Shown one piece after another: positions 1 through 6,633 of a stretch of 6,633 bases of DNA (its first letter is position 1; each line of letters starts with the position of its first letter). A program made the translations under genes and the position numbers. Under the pieces are notes generated by a model. It saw only the letters and a program-made list of their open reading frames with translations. It was not told the origin of the DNA and ran no database searches. The stretch comes from Flavobacterium psychrophilum (lineage in GTDB: Bacteria; Bacteroidota; Bacteroidia; Flavobacteriales; Flavobacteriaceae), in NCBI GenBank assembly GCA_945907225.1, contig CAMDSN010000094.1, positions 1 to 6,633 of the forward strand, read 5' to 3'.

Positions 1-663
1 CCCAGTTTAGAAACCGATATTGCTCTTACAAATATATCGCTCGACTTGTTTGGGCAAGTTCGTAGCTATTATCAATATATAGCCAAATTACAAGGCGGAG
101 ATGCTACTGAAGACACGATTGCTTTTCTACGTTTAGAGCGTGAATATAAAAATGTATTACTTGTAGAACAACCTAATACTGATTTTGGCTATACGATCAC
201 AAGACAATTTTTATTTGATATTTTTCATTTAGCCCTCTTAGAAGAATTACAAAATAGTAAGGATGAAATGTTGTCGGCCATAGCCAAAAAGAGCATAAAA
301 GAAGTGATGTATCACTGCCGATTTTCAACAGATTGGATTAAACGTTTAGGCGACGGAACAGAAGAAAGCCATAAAAGAATGCAAACTGCCTTCAATGATT
401 TATGGATTTACACCGATGAATTATTTTATAAAACCGATGCAGATAAGGCAATGGTTAAAGACGGAATTGGGGTGGACGTTTCGCTTTTAAAAACAAAATA
501 TTATAACAAAATAGCCGCTGTTTTAGATGAAGCGACATTACAAATACCAAAAGTGGAATATTTTCAAAAAGGAGGTAAAAATGGTATACATAGTGAATAT
601 ATGGGTTACATTTTAACAGAAATGCAATTCATGCAACGTACCTATCCCAATATGGTTTGGTAA
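1..663 (+). CDS. paaC: PaaC, phenylacetyl-CoA 1,2-epoxidase structural subunit (5' truncated by window)
   Basis: Subunit of the multicomponent phenylacetyl-CoA monooxygenase (PaaABCE), which epoxidises the aromatic ring of phenylacetyl-CoA in the cytoplasm. In this family PaaC is the ferritin-like partner that pairs with catalytic PaaA and does not itself hold the working di-iron centre. The frame is open from base 1, so the true start lies upstream. Its first residues (PSLETDIALTNISLDLFGQ) align with about residue 29 of the roughly 248-residue E. coli protein, so about 28 residues are missing. A TTG at 46-48 falls inside this conserved helix and is not the start. Other family marks are LLVEQPN, the KEVMYHCRFS helix, RLGDGTEES and the C-terminal GGKNGIHSEYMG...EMQFMQR...W block. 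The stop at 661-663 is 9 nt before paaD. paaA and paaB are expected just upstream. Confidence 0.95.
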   Translation, partial: PSLETDIALTNISLDLFGQVRSYYQYIAKLQGGDATEDTIAFLRLEREYKNVLLVEQPNTDFGYTITRQFLFDIFHLALLEELQNSKDEMLSAIAKKSIKEVMYHCRFSTDWIKRLGDGTEESHKRMQTAFNDLWIYTDELFYKTDADKAMVKDGIGVDVSLLKTKYYNKIAAVLDEATLQIPKVEYFQKGGKNGIHSEYMGYILTEMQFMQRTYPNMVW

Positions 664-672
664 TAAGTTTAT

Positions 673-1167
673 ATGAACCAACTGCCAATTGATATAGATC
701 TTTTTACTATTTTGGAATCGGTTTCTGATCCTGAGATACCCGTCTTGTCAATCGTAGATATGGGAGTAGTACGTTCGGCTAAATTAGTTAATGGTATTGT
801 TGAGGTTAAGATAACACCAACCTATAGTGGTTGTCCTGCTACAGATGTAATGGGAGATGATATAATAAAAGCATTTGAAATAAATGGGATAAAAGCCAAA
901 GTTGAGTTGATACTTTCACCGGCGTGGACAACCGATTGGATTACCAATCGTGGTAGAATAGCACTCGAAAATTATGGCATCGCTGCCCCTTTATCAGCTG
1001 AATCTGATAAAGAGGCGTTGTTGGGAAATAAAAAGCTAGTAAAATGCCCGCAGTGTAAATCATTAGACACCAAATTAATAAGTCAGTTTGGATCTACTGC
1101 ATGTAAGGCATTGTTTAAATGTGAAGCTTGTTTGGAACCTTTTGATTATTTCAAATGTTTAAAATAA
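673..1167 (+). CDS. paaD: PaaD, MIP18/DUF59-family maturation protein of the phenylacetyl-CoA epoxidase
   Basis: A 164-residue protein, almost the same length as E. coli PaaD (about 165). PaaD is needed for an active epoxidase in vivo and is thought to act in Fe-S or di-iron assembly, like SufT/MIP18 relatives; the exact step is not settled. The N-terminal DUF59 domain (about residues 8-105) carries DPEIPV (19-24), DMGVVR (29-34) and TYSGCPAT, with the family cysteine at Cys54, followed by PAWTTDW. The C-terminal tail is a cysteine cluster that probably binds a metal: Cys125/Cys128, Cys144, Cys150/Cys153 and Cys162, within CPQC, FGSTACKALFKC and FDYFKC. This tail separates PaaD from generic DUF59 proteins. 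The ATG follows an A/T-rich TAATAAGTTTAT stretch with no Shine-Dalgarno motif. It lies 9 nt after paaC and 27 nt before paaG, consistent with one operon. Confidence 0.96.
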   Translation: MNQLPIDIDLFTILESVSDPEIPVLSIVDMGVVRSAKLVNGIVEVKITPTYSGCPATDVMGDDIIKAFEINGIKAKVELILSPAWTTDWITNRGRIALENYGIAAPLSAESDKEALLGNKKLVKCPQCKSLDTKLISQFGSTACKALFKCEACLEPFDYFKCLK

Positions 1168-1194
1168 GCCTTTTATAAAACTAATAAATAATCT

Positions 1195-1980
1195 ATGAAT
1201 AGTTCTTCGATAACATTAAAAATTGAACATCAAGTTGCTTGGATTACACTAAATCGACCTGAAGTTTTCAACAGTTTTAATAGAGAAATGGCATTGTTAC
1301 TTCAAGATAAACTAGACTTTTGTAATGATGATGATGCCATAAGGGCCATTGTAATAACAGGAAACGGAAAAGCTTTTTGTGCGGGTCAAGATCTAAAAGA
1401 GGTAACTTCTCCGGAATTAAACCCAGGATTTAAAAAAATATTGGAGGAACATTATAATCCGATCATACTGAAGATAAGATCAATCGAAAAACCTATTATA
1501 GCAGCTGTTAATGGTGTTGCTGCTGGTGCTGGAGCAAATATTGCCCTTGCCTGTGATATTGTTGTTGCCACGGAACAAGCTACTTTTATTCAGGCTTTTA
1601 GTAAAATTGGCCTCGTGCCCGATAGCGGTGGTACTTTTTTTCTTCCTCGGCTAATAGGGTTTCAGAAAGCCAGTGCGCTAATGATGTTAGGAGATAAAAT
1701 TACAGCCACACAAGCTTTTAACTTAGGCATGATCTATAAAGAATTCCCAACTGCAATTTTTGAAGATGAAGTCCATAATTTAGCGATAACTTTAGCCAAA
1801 ATGCCAACAAAAGCAATTGGATTAACAAAAAAATTACTCAATCAATCGATGAGTAATTCTTTAGAAGATCAATTAAAACTTGAAAGTGCTATTCAAATTC
1901 AAGCAAGCGCTTCAAACGATTATGATGAAGGTGTAACGGCATTTGTTGAAAAAAGGAAACCCGAATTTAATGGAAATTAA
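1195..1980 (+). CDS. paaG: PaaG, 2-(1,2-epoxy-1,2-dihydrophenyl)acetyl-CoA isomerase (crotonase family)
   Basis: Converts ring-1,2-epoxyphenylacetyl-CoA to oxepin-CoA, the substrate of PaaZ; family members also move double bonds in later intermediates. At 261 residues it matches E. coli PaaG (262). The crotonase oxyanion segments are CAGQDL (62-67) and GVAAGAGAN (107-115). LVPDSGGT holds Asp143, at the position of the catalytic Asp of PaaG enzymes. By hand alignment, the two glutamates that enoyl-CoA hydratases use (Glu144 and Glu164 of rat crotonase) are Asn115 and Phe135 here. That argues for isomerase rather than hydratase, and so for PaaG rather than PaaF. FNSFN near residue 25, HYNP at 86-89 and the ending YDEGVTAFVEKRKPEF also fit PaaG. 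The ATG follows TAATAAATAATCT with no Shine-Dalgarno motif. A 109-nt gap separates it from paaH, the largest in the cluster. Confidence 0.93.
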   Translation: MNSSSITLKIEHQVAWITLNRPEVFNSFNREMALLLQDKLDFCNDDDAIRAIVITGNGKAFCAGQDLKEVTSPELNPGFKKILEEHYNPIILKIRSIEKPIIAAVNGVAAGAGANIALACDIVVATEQATFIQAFSKIGLVPDSGGTFFLPRLIGFQKASALMMLGDKITATQAFNLGMIYKEFPTAIFEDEVHNLAITLAKMPTKAIGLTKKLLNQSMSNSLEDQLKLESAIQIQASASNDYDEGVTAFVEKRKPEFNGN

Positions 1981-2089
1981 TTAATTGAATTAAAATTTGA
2001 TTTTTATAACCAGCAACTAAAAAGAAAATGAGTGCCAAAGCAAGTGTATCAATCCTAAATTACGTCTCTTCAATCATTAATTAAATAAG
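1981..2089. other. 109-nt spacer between paaG and paaH
   Basis: The longest non-coding gap in an otherwise compact cluster, and very A/T-rich in its first half. TTAATTGAATTAA at 1981-1993 is a perfect inverted repeat with 6-nt arms around one base. In such A/T-rich sequence this may be chance, and it has no G/C stem or T-run, so it is not a convincing intrinsic terminator. I see no good match to the Bacteroidota promoter pattern (TTG near -33 with TAnnTTTG near -7); TAAAATTTG at 1991-1999 has the wrong internal spacing and lacks a suitably placed TTG. The second half contains an 18-codon ORF, listed separately. Confidence 0.6.
2028..2084 (+). CDS. 18-codon ORF of uncertain status upstream of paaH
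   Basis: ATG at 2028 opens a short frame encoding MSAKASVSILNYVSSIIN and stops at TAA 2082-2084, only 5 nt before the paaH ATG. It is preceded by an A-rich CTAAAAAGAAA stretch like those before the real starts in this cluster. I recognise no family. It could be a leader peptide coupled to paaH translation, the remnant of a lost gene (paaF-like or other), or chance. A frame this short gives no statistical support, and only conservation in related genomes would make it a gene. Confidence 0.18.
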   Translation: MSAKASVSILNYVSSIIN

Positions 2090-3289
2090 ATGAACGAAAA
2101 AAATCAAAAATCAGCGAACGTTATCCAACAACCATTACTAAATGTTGCTATAATTGGTAGCGGAACTATGGGAAGCGGCATAGCACAGGTGGCAGCCACC
2201 GCGGGCTGTGAGGTTCGAATTTATGACACTAACCATGACGCCTTATCTAAAAGTAAGATGGATTTAGAGACAACTTTAACTAGGCTCGTTGAGAAAAATA
2301 AAATTGATTCAAAAGAAAAATACAGAATACTTAATAACATAAAACATGTTGCTACTTTGGCAGAATTGTCTCACTCGGATTTGGTTGTTGAGGCAATTAT
2401 TGAAAATGCCGAAGTTAAAAGAAAGTTGTTTTCAGAACTTGAAAATTATGTGTCGCCAGAAACCATATTAGCAACGAATACATCATCTTTATCCATTGCT
2501 TATATCGCGGCATCTTGCCAGAAACCCGATCGAGTTATTGGGATACATTTTTTTAATCCAGCCCCAATAATGCAATTAGTTGAGATTATTCCGGCTATAC
2601 AAACAAGTAAATTTGTTTTAGAATCTACATTAAATGCGATCTCAAGTTGGAACAAGGTTACTGTGGAAGTGAAGGATACCCCCGGTTTTATTGTTAATCG
2701 GGTAGCCCGGCCCTATTACAGCGAGAGTTTGAGAATTTATGAGGAAGGCATCGCCGATTTTGCAACTATTGACTGGAGTTTAAAAACGTTAGGAGGTTTT
2801 AGAATGGGGCCATTTGAACTCATGGATATGATAGGAAATGATGTTAATTACACCGTCACTGAAACGGTATTTACTGCTTTTTATTTCGATCCAAGATTTA
2901 AACCATCATTTACTCAAAAAAGATTACTTGAAGCCGGTTTTTTTGGAAGAAAAGTAGGAAGAGGATTTTATGATTACAGTAAAGAATTACCAATTCCAAC
3001 AGAAAATAATACAATCGCAAAAGGCATCTTTGAACGCGTAATTGTTATGCTTATAAATGAAGCTGCCGATGCCTTGTTTTTAAATATTGCTTCAGCAAAA
3101 GATATTGAAAAAGCTATGACAAAAGGAGTGAATTACCCAAAAGGGTTGTTGCAATGGGCAGACGATTTAGGCCTTAAATGGTGTGTTGAAACCTTAGATA
3201 TTTTATATGACGAGTACCGTGAAGACAGATACCGTTGTAGTCCTATTTTAAGAAGAATGAGTAAAGAAAACAAAACTTTTTTCAAGTAA
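2090..3289 (+). CDS. paaH: PaaH, 3-hydroxyadipyl-CoA dehydrogenase (NAD-dependent, 3-hydroxyacyl-CoA dehydrogenase family)
   Basis: Oxidises (S)-3-hydroxyadipyl-CoA to 3-oxoadipyl-CoA, the substrate of the thiolase PaaJ. The N-terminal Rossmann domain (about residues 18-195) has GSGTMG at 23-28 and Asp46 at the end of beta-2, which favours NAD over NADP. Catalytic residues placed by alignment with human HAD are Ser132 (NTSS), His153 (HFFNPAP), Glu165 and Asn203 (TPGFIVNR). VARPYYSES is typical of PaaH. Two copies of the 3HCDH C-terminal domain follow, at about 197-293 and 311-397; the second has INEAADAL and GVNYPKG. E. coli PaaH is about 475 residues, and the difference is a segment between the two C-terminal domains that is nearly absent here (about 15-20 linker residues). 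The ATG is the only sensible start, since the next Met is inside the nucleotide-binding loop. It has a short polar N-terminal extension. The stop overlaps the paaI start. Confidence 0.95.
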   Translation: MNEKNQKSANVIQQPLLNVAIIGSGTMGSGIAQVAATAGCEVRIYDTNHDALSKSKMDLETTLTRLVEKNKIDSKEKYRILNNIKHVATLAELSHSDLVVEAIIENAEVKRKLFSELENYVSPETILATNTSSLSIAYIAASCQKPDRVIGIHFFNPAPIMQLVEIIPAIQTSKFVLESTLNAISSWNKVTVEVKDTPGFIVNRVARPYYSESLRIYEEGIADFATIDWSLKTLGGFRMGPFELMDMIGNDVNYTVTETVFTAFYFDPRFKPSFTQKRLLEAGFFGRKVGRGFYDYSKELPIPTENNTIAKGIFERVIVMLINEAADALFLNIASAKDIEKAMTKGVNYPKGLLQWADDLGLKWCVETLDILYDEYREDRYRCSPILRRMSKENKTFFK

Positions 3290-3696
3290 TGACGCCGAAA
3301 GAAATTGTAAATAAAATGTTTGAAAACGATCCTTTTAGTAAATGGCTGGGCATTACCATTAATTCTGTTGAGGCGGGTAGTTGTTCGCTTTCGATGACAA
3401 TCAGAAAGGAAATGTTAAATGGATTTGGAATTGCTCATGGAGGGATTACTTTTTCATTAGCAGATAGCGCCTTAGCTTTTGCTTCTAATTCCAATGGAAA
3501 GCAATCAGTGAGTATAAATACTTCAATTAATCATATCGAGAAATTAATCGAAGGGGATATAATTACAGCTATTGCAAAGCAAGAGGTGTTAAAAAATAAA
3601 TTTGGCTTTTACAACGTAGAAATTAAAAAAGAAAATCAAGTTGTAGCCCTTTTTAAAGGAACTGTATTTCGCAGTGAAAACGATTGGTTATTATAA
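3289..3696 (+). CDS. paaI: PaaI, hotdog-fold hydroxyphenylacetyl-CoA/acyl-CoA thioesterase
   Basis: A 135-residue hotdog-fold thioesterase (E. coli PaaI is about 140). PaaI hydrolyses ring-hydroxylated phenylacetyl-CoA and related dead-end CoA thioesters, freeing CoA when the pathway stalls. The active-site signature is clear: MLNG with Asn44, HGG starting at His50, and FSLADSA with Asp59, matching the catalytic Asp of E. coli PaaI. The ending NVEIKKENQVVALFKGTVFR also fits the family. Its ATG at 3289-3291 overlaps the last base of the paaH stop (TAATG), which suggests translation coupled to PaaH by re-initiation. paaJ follows after 12 nt. The family is normally a homotetramer; that is family knowledge, not visible here. 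Confidence 0.95.
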   Translation: MTPKEIVNKMFENDPFSKWLGITINSVEAGSCSLSMTIRKEMLNGFGIAHGGITFSLADSALAFASNSNGKQSVSINTSINHIEKLIEGDIITAIAKQEVLKNKFGFYNVEIKKENQVVALFKGTVFRSENDWLL

Positions 3697-3708
3697 TATT
3701 TATAAAAA

Positions 3709-4911
3709 ATGGAAGCATACATTATAGACGGAGTAAGAACTCCAATAGGAAATTATCAAGGGTCATTATCTGAAGTCCGACCTGATGATTTAGGCGCTTT
3801 AGTTATTAAATCAATTATTGATAAAAATCCAAATATTCCAATTGATGCTTATGATGATGTAATTTTAGGTTGTGCTAATCAAGCGGGTGAAGATAATAGG
3901 AATATTGCGCGCATGTCATCTCTTCTTGCCGGCCTTCCCTATTCTGTTCCAGGAGAAACTGTAAATCGATTATGTAGTTCGGGTTTGTCGGCAATAATTC
4001 ATGCGAATAGAGCAATAAAAGCAGGCGACGGACATATTTTTATTGCTGGTGGTGTAGAGAATATGACGCGAGGCCCCTTGGTCGTGTCTAAACCTTCTGC
4101 TGCCTTTGGAACCGATTCTAAAATGTATGATTCTAGTTTTGGATGGCGTTTTATAAATCCAAAAATGCTTGCATTATACGGAACTGATGCCATGGGTGAA
4201 ACAGCTGAGAATTTAGTAGATAAATATGCAATTTCGCGAGAAGATCAAGATGCTTTTGCCTGGCATAGTCAACAAAAAGCCACGGCAGCTCAATTGTCAG
4301 GAAGATTATCCAAAGAGATTGTTTCGGTTGAAATCCCAAAACGAAAATCACCCTCTTATCTTTTTTCTAATGATGAATTTATTAAACCAAACACTTCTTT
4401 GGAAGGGTTGTCTAAATTACGTCCCGCATTCAGAAAAGAGGGAAGTGTAACGGCAGGAAATTCGTCCGGATTAAATGACGGCGCTGTCGCTACAATAATA
4501 GCATCGCATCAAGCAATTGAAAAGTATAATTTAAATCCAATGGCACGAATCATAAGTTCTGCGGTAGTTGGCGTTGAACCCAAATTTATGGGCATCGGAC
4601 CTGTTGAGGCAACAAAAAAAGCATTAGCAAAAGCAGGATTAACATTAAATCAAATGGATATTATCGAATTAAATGAAGCTTTCGCAGCGCAAAGTATAGC
4701 CTGTTTGAGAGAATTGGGCCTAAAAGATAATGATGAAAGGGTAAATCCAAATGGTGGGGCAATTGCTATTGGTCACCCATTAGGAGCAACCGGTGCAAGA
4801 TTAACATATAGCGCGGCTCTTGAGTTGCACATCACCCAAAAAAAATATGCATTGATCACCATGTGTATTGGGGTGGGTCAAGGATATGCAGCAATTATTG
4901 AACGTGTTTAA
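3709..4911 (+). CDS. paaJ: PaaJ, 3-oxoadipyl-CoA / 3-oxo-5,6-dehydrosuberyl-CoA thiolase
   Basis: In this pathway the thiolase acts twice: it cleaves 3-oxo-5,6-dehydrosuberyl-CoA after PaaZ, then 3-oxoadipyl-CoA to acetyl-CoA and succinyl-CoA. The 400-residue length matches E. coli PaaJ (401). Acyl-accepting Cys89 lies in NRLCSSG. The NEAFAAQ motif carries Asn322, NPNGGAIAIGHPLG carries His356, and CIGVGQG carries the base Cys386, so the catalytic set is complete. ILGCANQAGEDNRN (52-65) and GWRFINP are typical of the PcaF/PaaJ group rather than acetoacetyl-CoA thiolases. PcaF of the beta-ketoadipate route is close in sequence, but the surrounding paa genes favour PaaJ. The ATG follows TATTTATAAAAA, 12 nt after paaI, with no Shine-Dalgarno motif. 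Apparent frames on the opposite strand within this gene are shadows. Confidence 0.95.
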   Translation: MEAYIIDGVRTPIGNYQGSLSEVRPDDLGALVIKSIIDKNPNIPIDAYDDVILGCANQAGEDNRNIARMSSLLAGLPYSVPGETVNRLCSSGLSAIIHANRAIKAGDGHIFIAGGVENMTRGPLVVSKPSAAFGTDSKMYDSSFGWRFINPKMLALYGTDAMGETAENLVDKYAISREDQDAFAWHSQQKATAAQLSGRLSKEIVSVEIPKRKSPSYLFSNDEFIKPNTSLEGLSKLRPAFRKEGSVTAGNSSGLNDGAVATIIASHQAIEKYNLNPMARIISSAVVGVEPKFMGIGPVEATKKALAKAGLTLNQMDIIELNEAFAAQSIACLRELGLKDNDERVNPNGGAIAIGHPLGATGARLTYSAALELHITQKKYALITMCIGVGQGYAAIIERV

Positions 4912-4953
4912 ATCCTTGTGAACTGATTTTGGTTCGCGGTTAAAAGTAAAAAA

Positions 4954-6633
4954 ATGAACAAAACACAACATTATGTTCTTGGCAATTGGACCACTCCAAG
5001 AGGAGAGGGGCAACCAACGTATGATGCAGTAACTGGAGAATTTATTGCCGAAACTTCAGTTGAGGGATTAGATATCCCAGCTATTCTTCATTATGGGAGG
5101 GTTAAAGGCGGTGAAAAACTTCGAAAGATGACTTTCCAAGAACGTGGAAACATGATCAAAAGTTTGGCTTTATATTTAACAAAGCGAAAAGAAGCTTTTT
5201 ATGAATTGAGTTATAAAACAGGTGCTACAAAAGTGGATAGCTGGATTGATATTGAGGGTGGTTTTGGCAATCTTTTTGCCAATGCATCTCTTCGAAAATT
5301 ATTTCCCAATCTACCTTATCATGTTGAGGGTGACCCAATAGATTTATCAAAAGGAGGCCGCTTTATGGCCCATCATATTTTAGTGCCCAAAAAAGGAGTT
5401 GCAATTCACATTAATGCATTCAATTTTCCAATTTGGGGAATGCTTGAAAAATGTGCTGTAAATTGGATGGCCGGAATGCCAGCTGTAGTTTTACCTGCAC
5501 CAGTTACTGCCTATTTAACAGAGGCGGTAGTTCGCGAAATAATAGCTTCTACTATTTTACCTGAAGGCGCACTACAATTAGTTTGTGGTACGGCCAAAAA
5601 CATATTTGACACGGTTGAAAGTCAAGATGTTATTACTTTCACAGGATCGGCAGCAACAGGTAGATTGTTAAAGTCGCATCCAAGAATTATTGAAGAAGCC
5701 GTGCCTTTTACTATGGAAGCAGACAGCCTAAACGCCTCTATTTTAGGGGAAGATGCCGGTCCAGGAACTCCCGAATTTGATTTATTTATTGCACAGGCGC
5801 GTTCGGAAATTACGGTAAAAGCAGGGCAAAAATGCACCGCTATTCGAAGAATGATAGTGCCAGAAAATTTAATTGATGAGGTGCAATCGGCTCTCTCAAA
5901 ATCATTAGAAAAAGTTACTATAGGCGATCCAAGATTGAAAGAAGTTCGCATGGGAGCTCTAGTCAGCAATGACCAATTGGCAGTTTTAAAAACGCGTGTT
6001 TCAGAATTAGCAAAATCCGCACAAATTGTATACGGAGATTTTGAAAAATTGAATTTAATTGGTGCCGATACAAAAGGGGCTTTTACAAGTCCATTCTTAC
6101 TCAGGGAAAATAACCCATTTGAAAATAAAATGGTACACGAAATAGAAGCTTTCGGACCTGTTTCTACAATTATGCCCTATAAAAATTTGGAGGAAGCCAT
6201 TGCTTTAGCTGAAATGGGTAAAGGGTCTCTAGTTTCTTCTATTGTAACTAATTCAGATGCCATTGCCAAAGAGTATGTAATCAATGCGGCTTCTCATCAC
6301 GGAAGAATTTTAGTTTTGAATCGTGAGAATGCGAAGCAAAGTACGGGTCATGGTTCTCCATTACCTTTATTAGTTCACGGTGGTCCAGGTCGCGCCGGGG
6401 GTGGTGAAGAAATGGGTGGCTTGCGCGGAATTAAACACTATATGCAGCGTTGTGCAATTCAAGGATCGCCAACAACACTAACAGAGGTTACCGGAATTTA
6501 CCAACCAAATTCTAAATATATAGAGGCCTCACAACACCCTTTTCAATATCATTGGGAAGATATTCATCCCGGAATGTCAATAAAAACAAATAAACGAACC
6601 ATAACGGATGCTGATATTATAAACTTTGCAAAT
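4954..6633 (+). CDS. paaZ: PaaZ, bifunctional oxepin-CoA hydrolase / 3-oxo-5,6-dehydrosuberyl-CoA semialdehyde dehydrogenase (3' truncated by window)
   Basis: The first 560 codons run without a stop to the window edge; E. coli PaaZ is about 681 residues, so roughly 120 are missing. In PaaZ the C-terminal (R)-specific enoyl-CoA hydratase (MaoC hotdog) domain opens the oxepin-CoA ring, and the N-terminal aldehyde dehydrogenase oxidises the resulting semialdehyde with NADP. The dehydrogenase spans about residues 1-520: Asn157 in NAFNFP, cofactor loop FTGSAATG (229-236), general base Glu255 in MEADSLN, nucleophile Cys294 in AGQKCTAIRR (E. coli 256 and 295), and EAFGP at 398-402. The signature STGHGSPLP...GGPGRAGGGEE is present. 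The hydratase domain begins near His528 (HPFQYHWEDIHPG) and is cut before its catalytic residues. The usual KPA cofactor lysine is Leu180 here. The ATG follows AAAGTAAAAAA, 42 nt after paaJ. Confidence 0.96.
   Translation, partial: MNKTQHYVLGNWTTPRGEGQPTYDAVTGEFIAETSVEGLDIPAILHYGRVKGGEKLRKMTFQERGNMIKSLALYLTKRKEAFYELSYKTGATKVDSWIDIEGGFGNLFANASLRKLFPNLPYHVEGDPIDLSKGGRFMAHHILVPKKGVAIHINAFNFPIWGMLEKCAVNWMAGMPAVVLPAPVTAYLTEAVVREIIASTILPEGALQLVCGTAKNIFDTVESQDVITFTGSAATGRLLKSHPRIIEEAVPFTMEADSLNASILGEDAGPGTPEFDLFIAQARSEITVKAGQKCTAIRRMIVPENLIDEVQSALSKSLEKVTIGDPRLKEVRMGALVSNDQLAVLKTRVSELAKSAQIVYGDFEKLNLIGADTKGAFTSPFLLRENNPFENKMVHEIEAFGPVSTIMPYKNLEEAIALAEMGKGSLVSSIVTNSDAIAKEYVINAASHHGRILVLNRENAKQSTGHGSPLPLLVHGGPGRAGGGEEMGGLRGIKHYMQRCAIQGSPTTLTEVTGIYQPNSKYIEASQHPFQYHWEDIHPGMSIKTNKRTITDADIINFAN

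Noticed and set aside
46..48. TTG as a start codon for the first gene.
   Set aside because: The frame continues upstream to base 1 with residues that match the conserved PaaC N-terminal helix, so the gene begins outside the window.
3973..3984. CSSG rather than CGSG at the PaaJ active-site cysteine.
   Set aside because: The residue after the nucleophilic cysteine varies among functional thiolases, so this is not a sign of altered activity.
3999..4450. Overlapping short frames on both strands inside paaJ.
   Set aside because: The plus-strand thiolase frame is complete with all catalytic motifs; the alternatives have no family features and no plausible start context.
4912..4953. Possible internal promoter before paaZ: TGATTTTG at 4924-4931 resembles the Bacteroidota -7 element TAnnTTTG.
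   Set aside because: It mismatches the conserved A, and the nearest usable TTG (4898-4900) is about 23 nt upstream, at or beyond the usual spacing. The GAAC/GTTC arms around it are only 4 nt. paaZ is more simply read as part of the operon.
5622..5969. A 115-codon open frame on the minus strand.
   Set aside because: It lies wholly within the paaZ dehydrogenase domain, whose plus-strand frame has intact family motifs, and its translation shows no recognisable features. It is a shadow frame.

Overview
This window is a single, unidirectional, tightly packed cluster for aerobic phenylacetate (phenylacetyl-CoA) catabolism, with every gene on the plus strand. The low G+C content suggests a member of the Bacteroidota (Flavobacteriia/Sphingobacteriia-like). 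So do the A/T-rich stretches without a Shine-Dalgarno motif before the start codons, such as TAAATAAG, TTTATAAAAA and AAAGTAAAAAA. This placement is an inference from composition and protein character, not a phylogenetic result.

Layout, left to right: the 3' portion of paaC (structural subunit of the phenylacetyl-CoA epoxidase; its start lies before the window), paaD (MIP18/DUF59-type maturation factor with a C-terminal cysteine cluster), paaG (ring-1,2-epoxide/oxepin isomerase of the crotonase fold), a 109-nt spacer holding an 18-codon ORF of unknown status, paaH (3-hydroxyadipyl-CoA dehydrogenase), paaI (hotdog thioesterase; its start codon overlaps the paaH stop as TAATG), paaJ (3-oxoadipyl-CoA / 3-oxo-5,6-didehydrosuberyl-CoA thiolase), and the 5' 1680 nt of paaZ (bifunctional oxepin-CoA hydrolase / semialdehyde dehydrogenase; it runs off the window just inside its C-terminal MaoC-like hydratase domain).

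The genes cover most of one pathway. The PaaABC(D)E epoxidase makes ring-1,2-epoxyphenylacetyl-CoA, PaaG isomerises it to oxepin-CoA, and PaaZ opens the ring and oxidises the aldehyde. PaaJ, an enoyl-CoA hydratase (PaaF in E. coli), PaaH and PaaJ again carry out beta-oxidation to acetyl-CoA and succinyl-CoA. PaaI is a rescue thioesterase for dead-end CoA thioesters. Compared with the E. coli order paaABCDEFGHIJK, paaE and paaF are absent between paaD and paaG, and paaZ follows paaJ.

I found no mobile element, CRISPR array, RNA gene, clear promoter or intrinsic terminator. I see no new biological system here. The points worth a second look are a Lys-to-Leu change at the usual cofactor-binding lysine of the PaaZ dehydrogenase domain, the spacer and micro-ORF before paaH, the missing paaE/paaF, and the compact PaaH.
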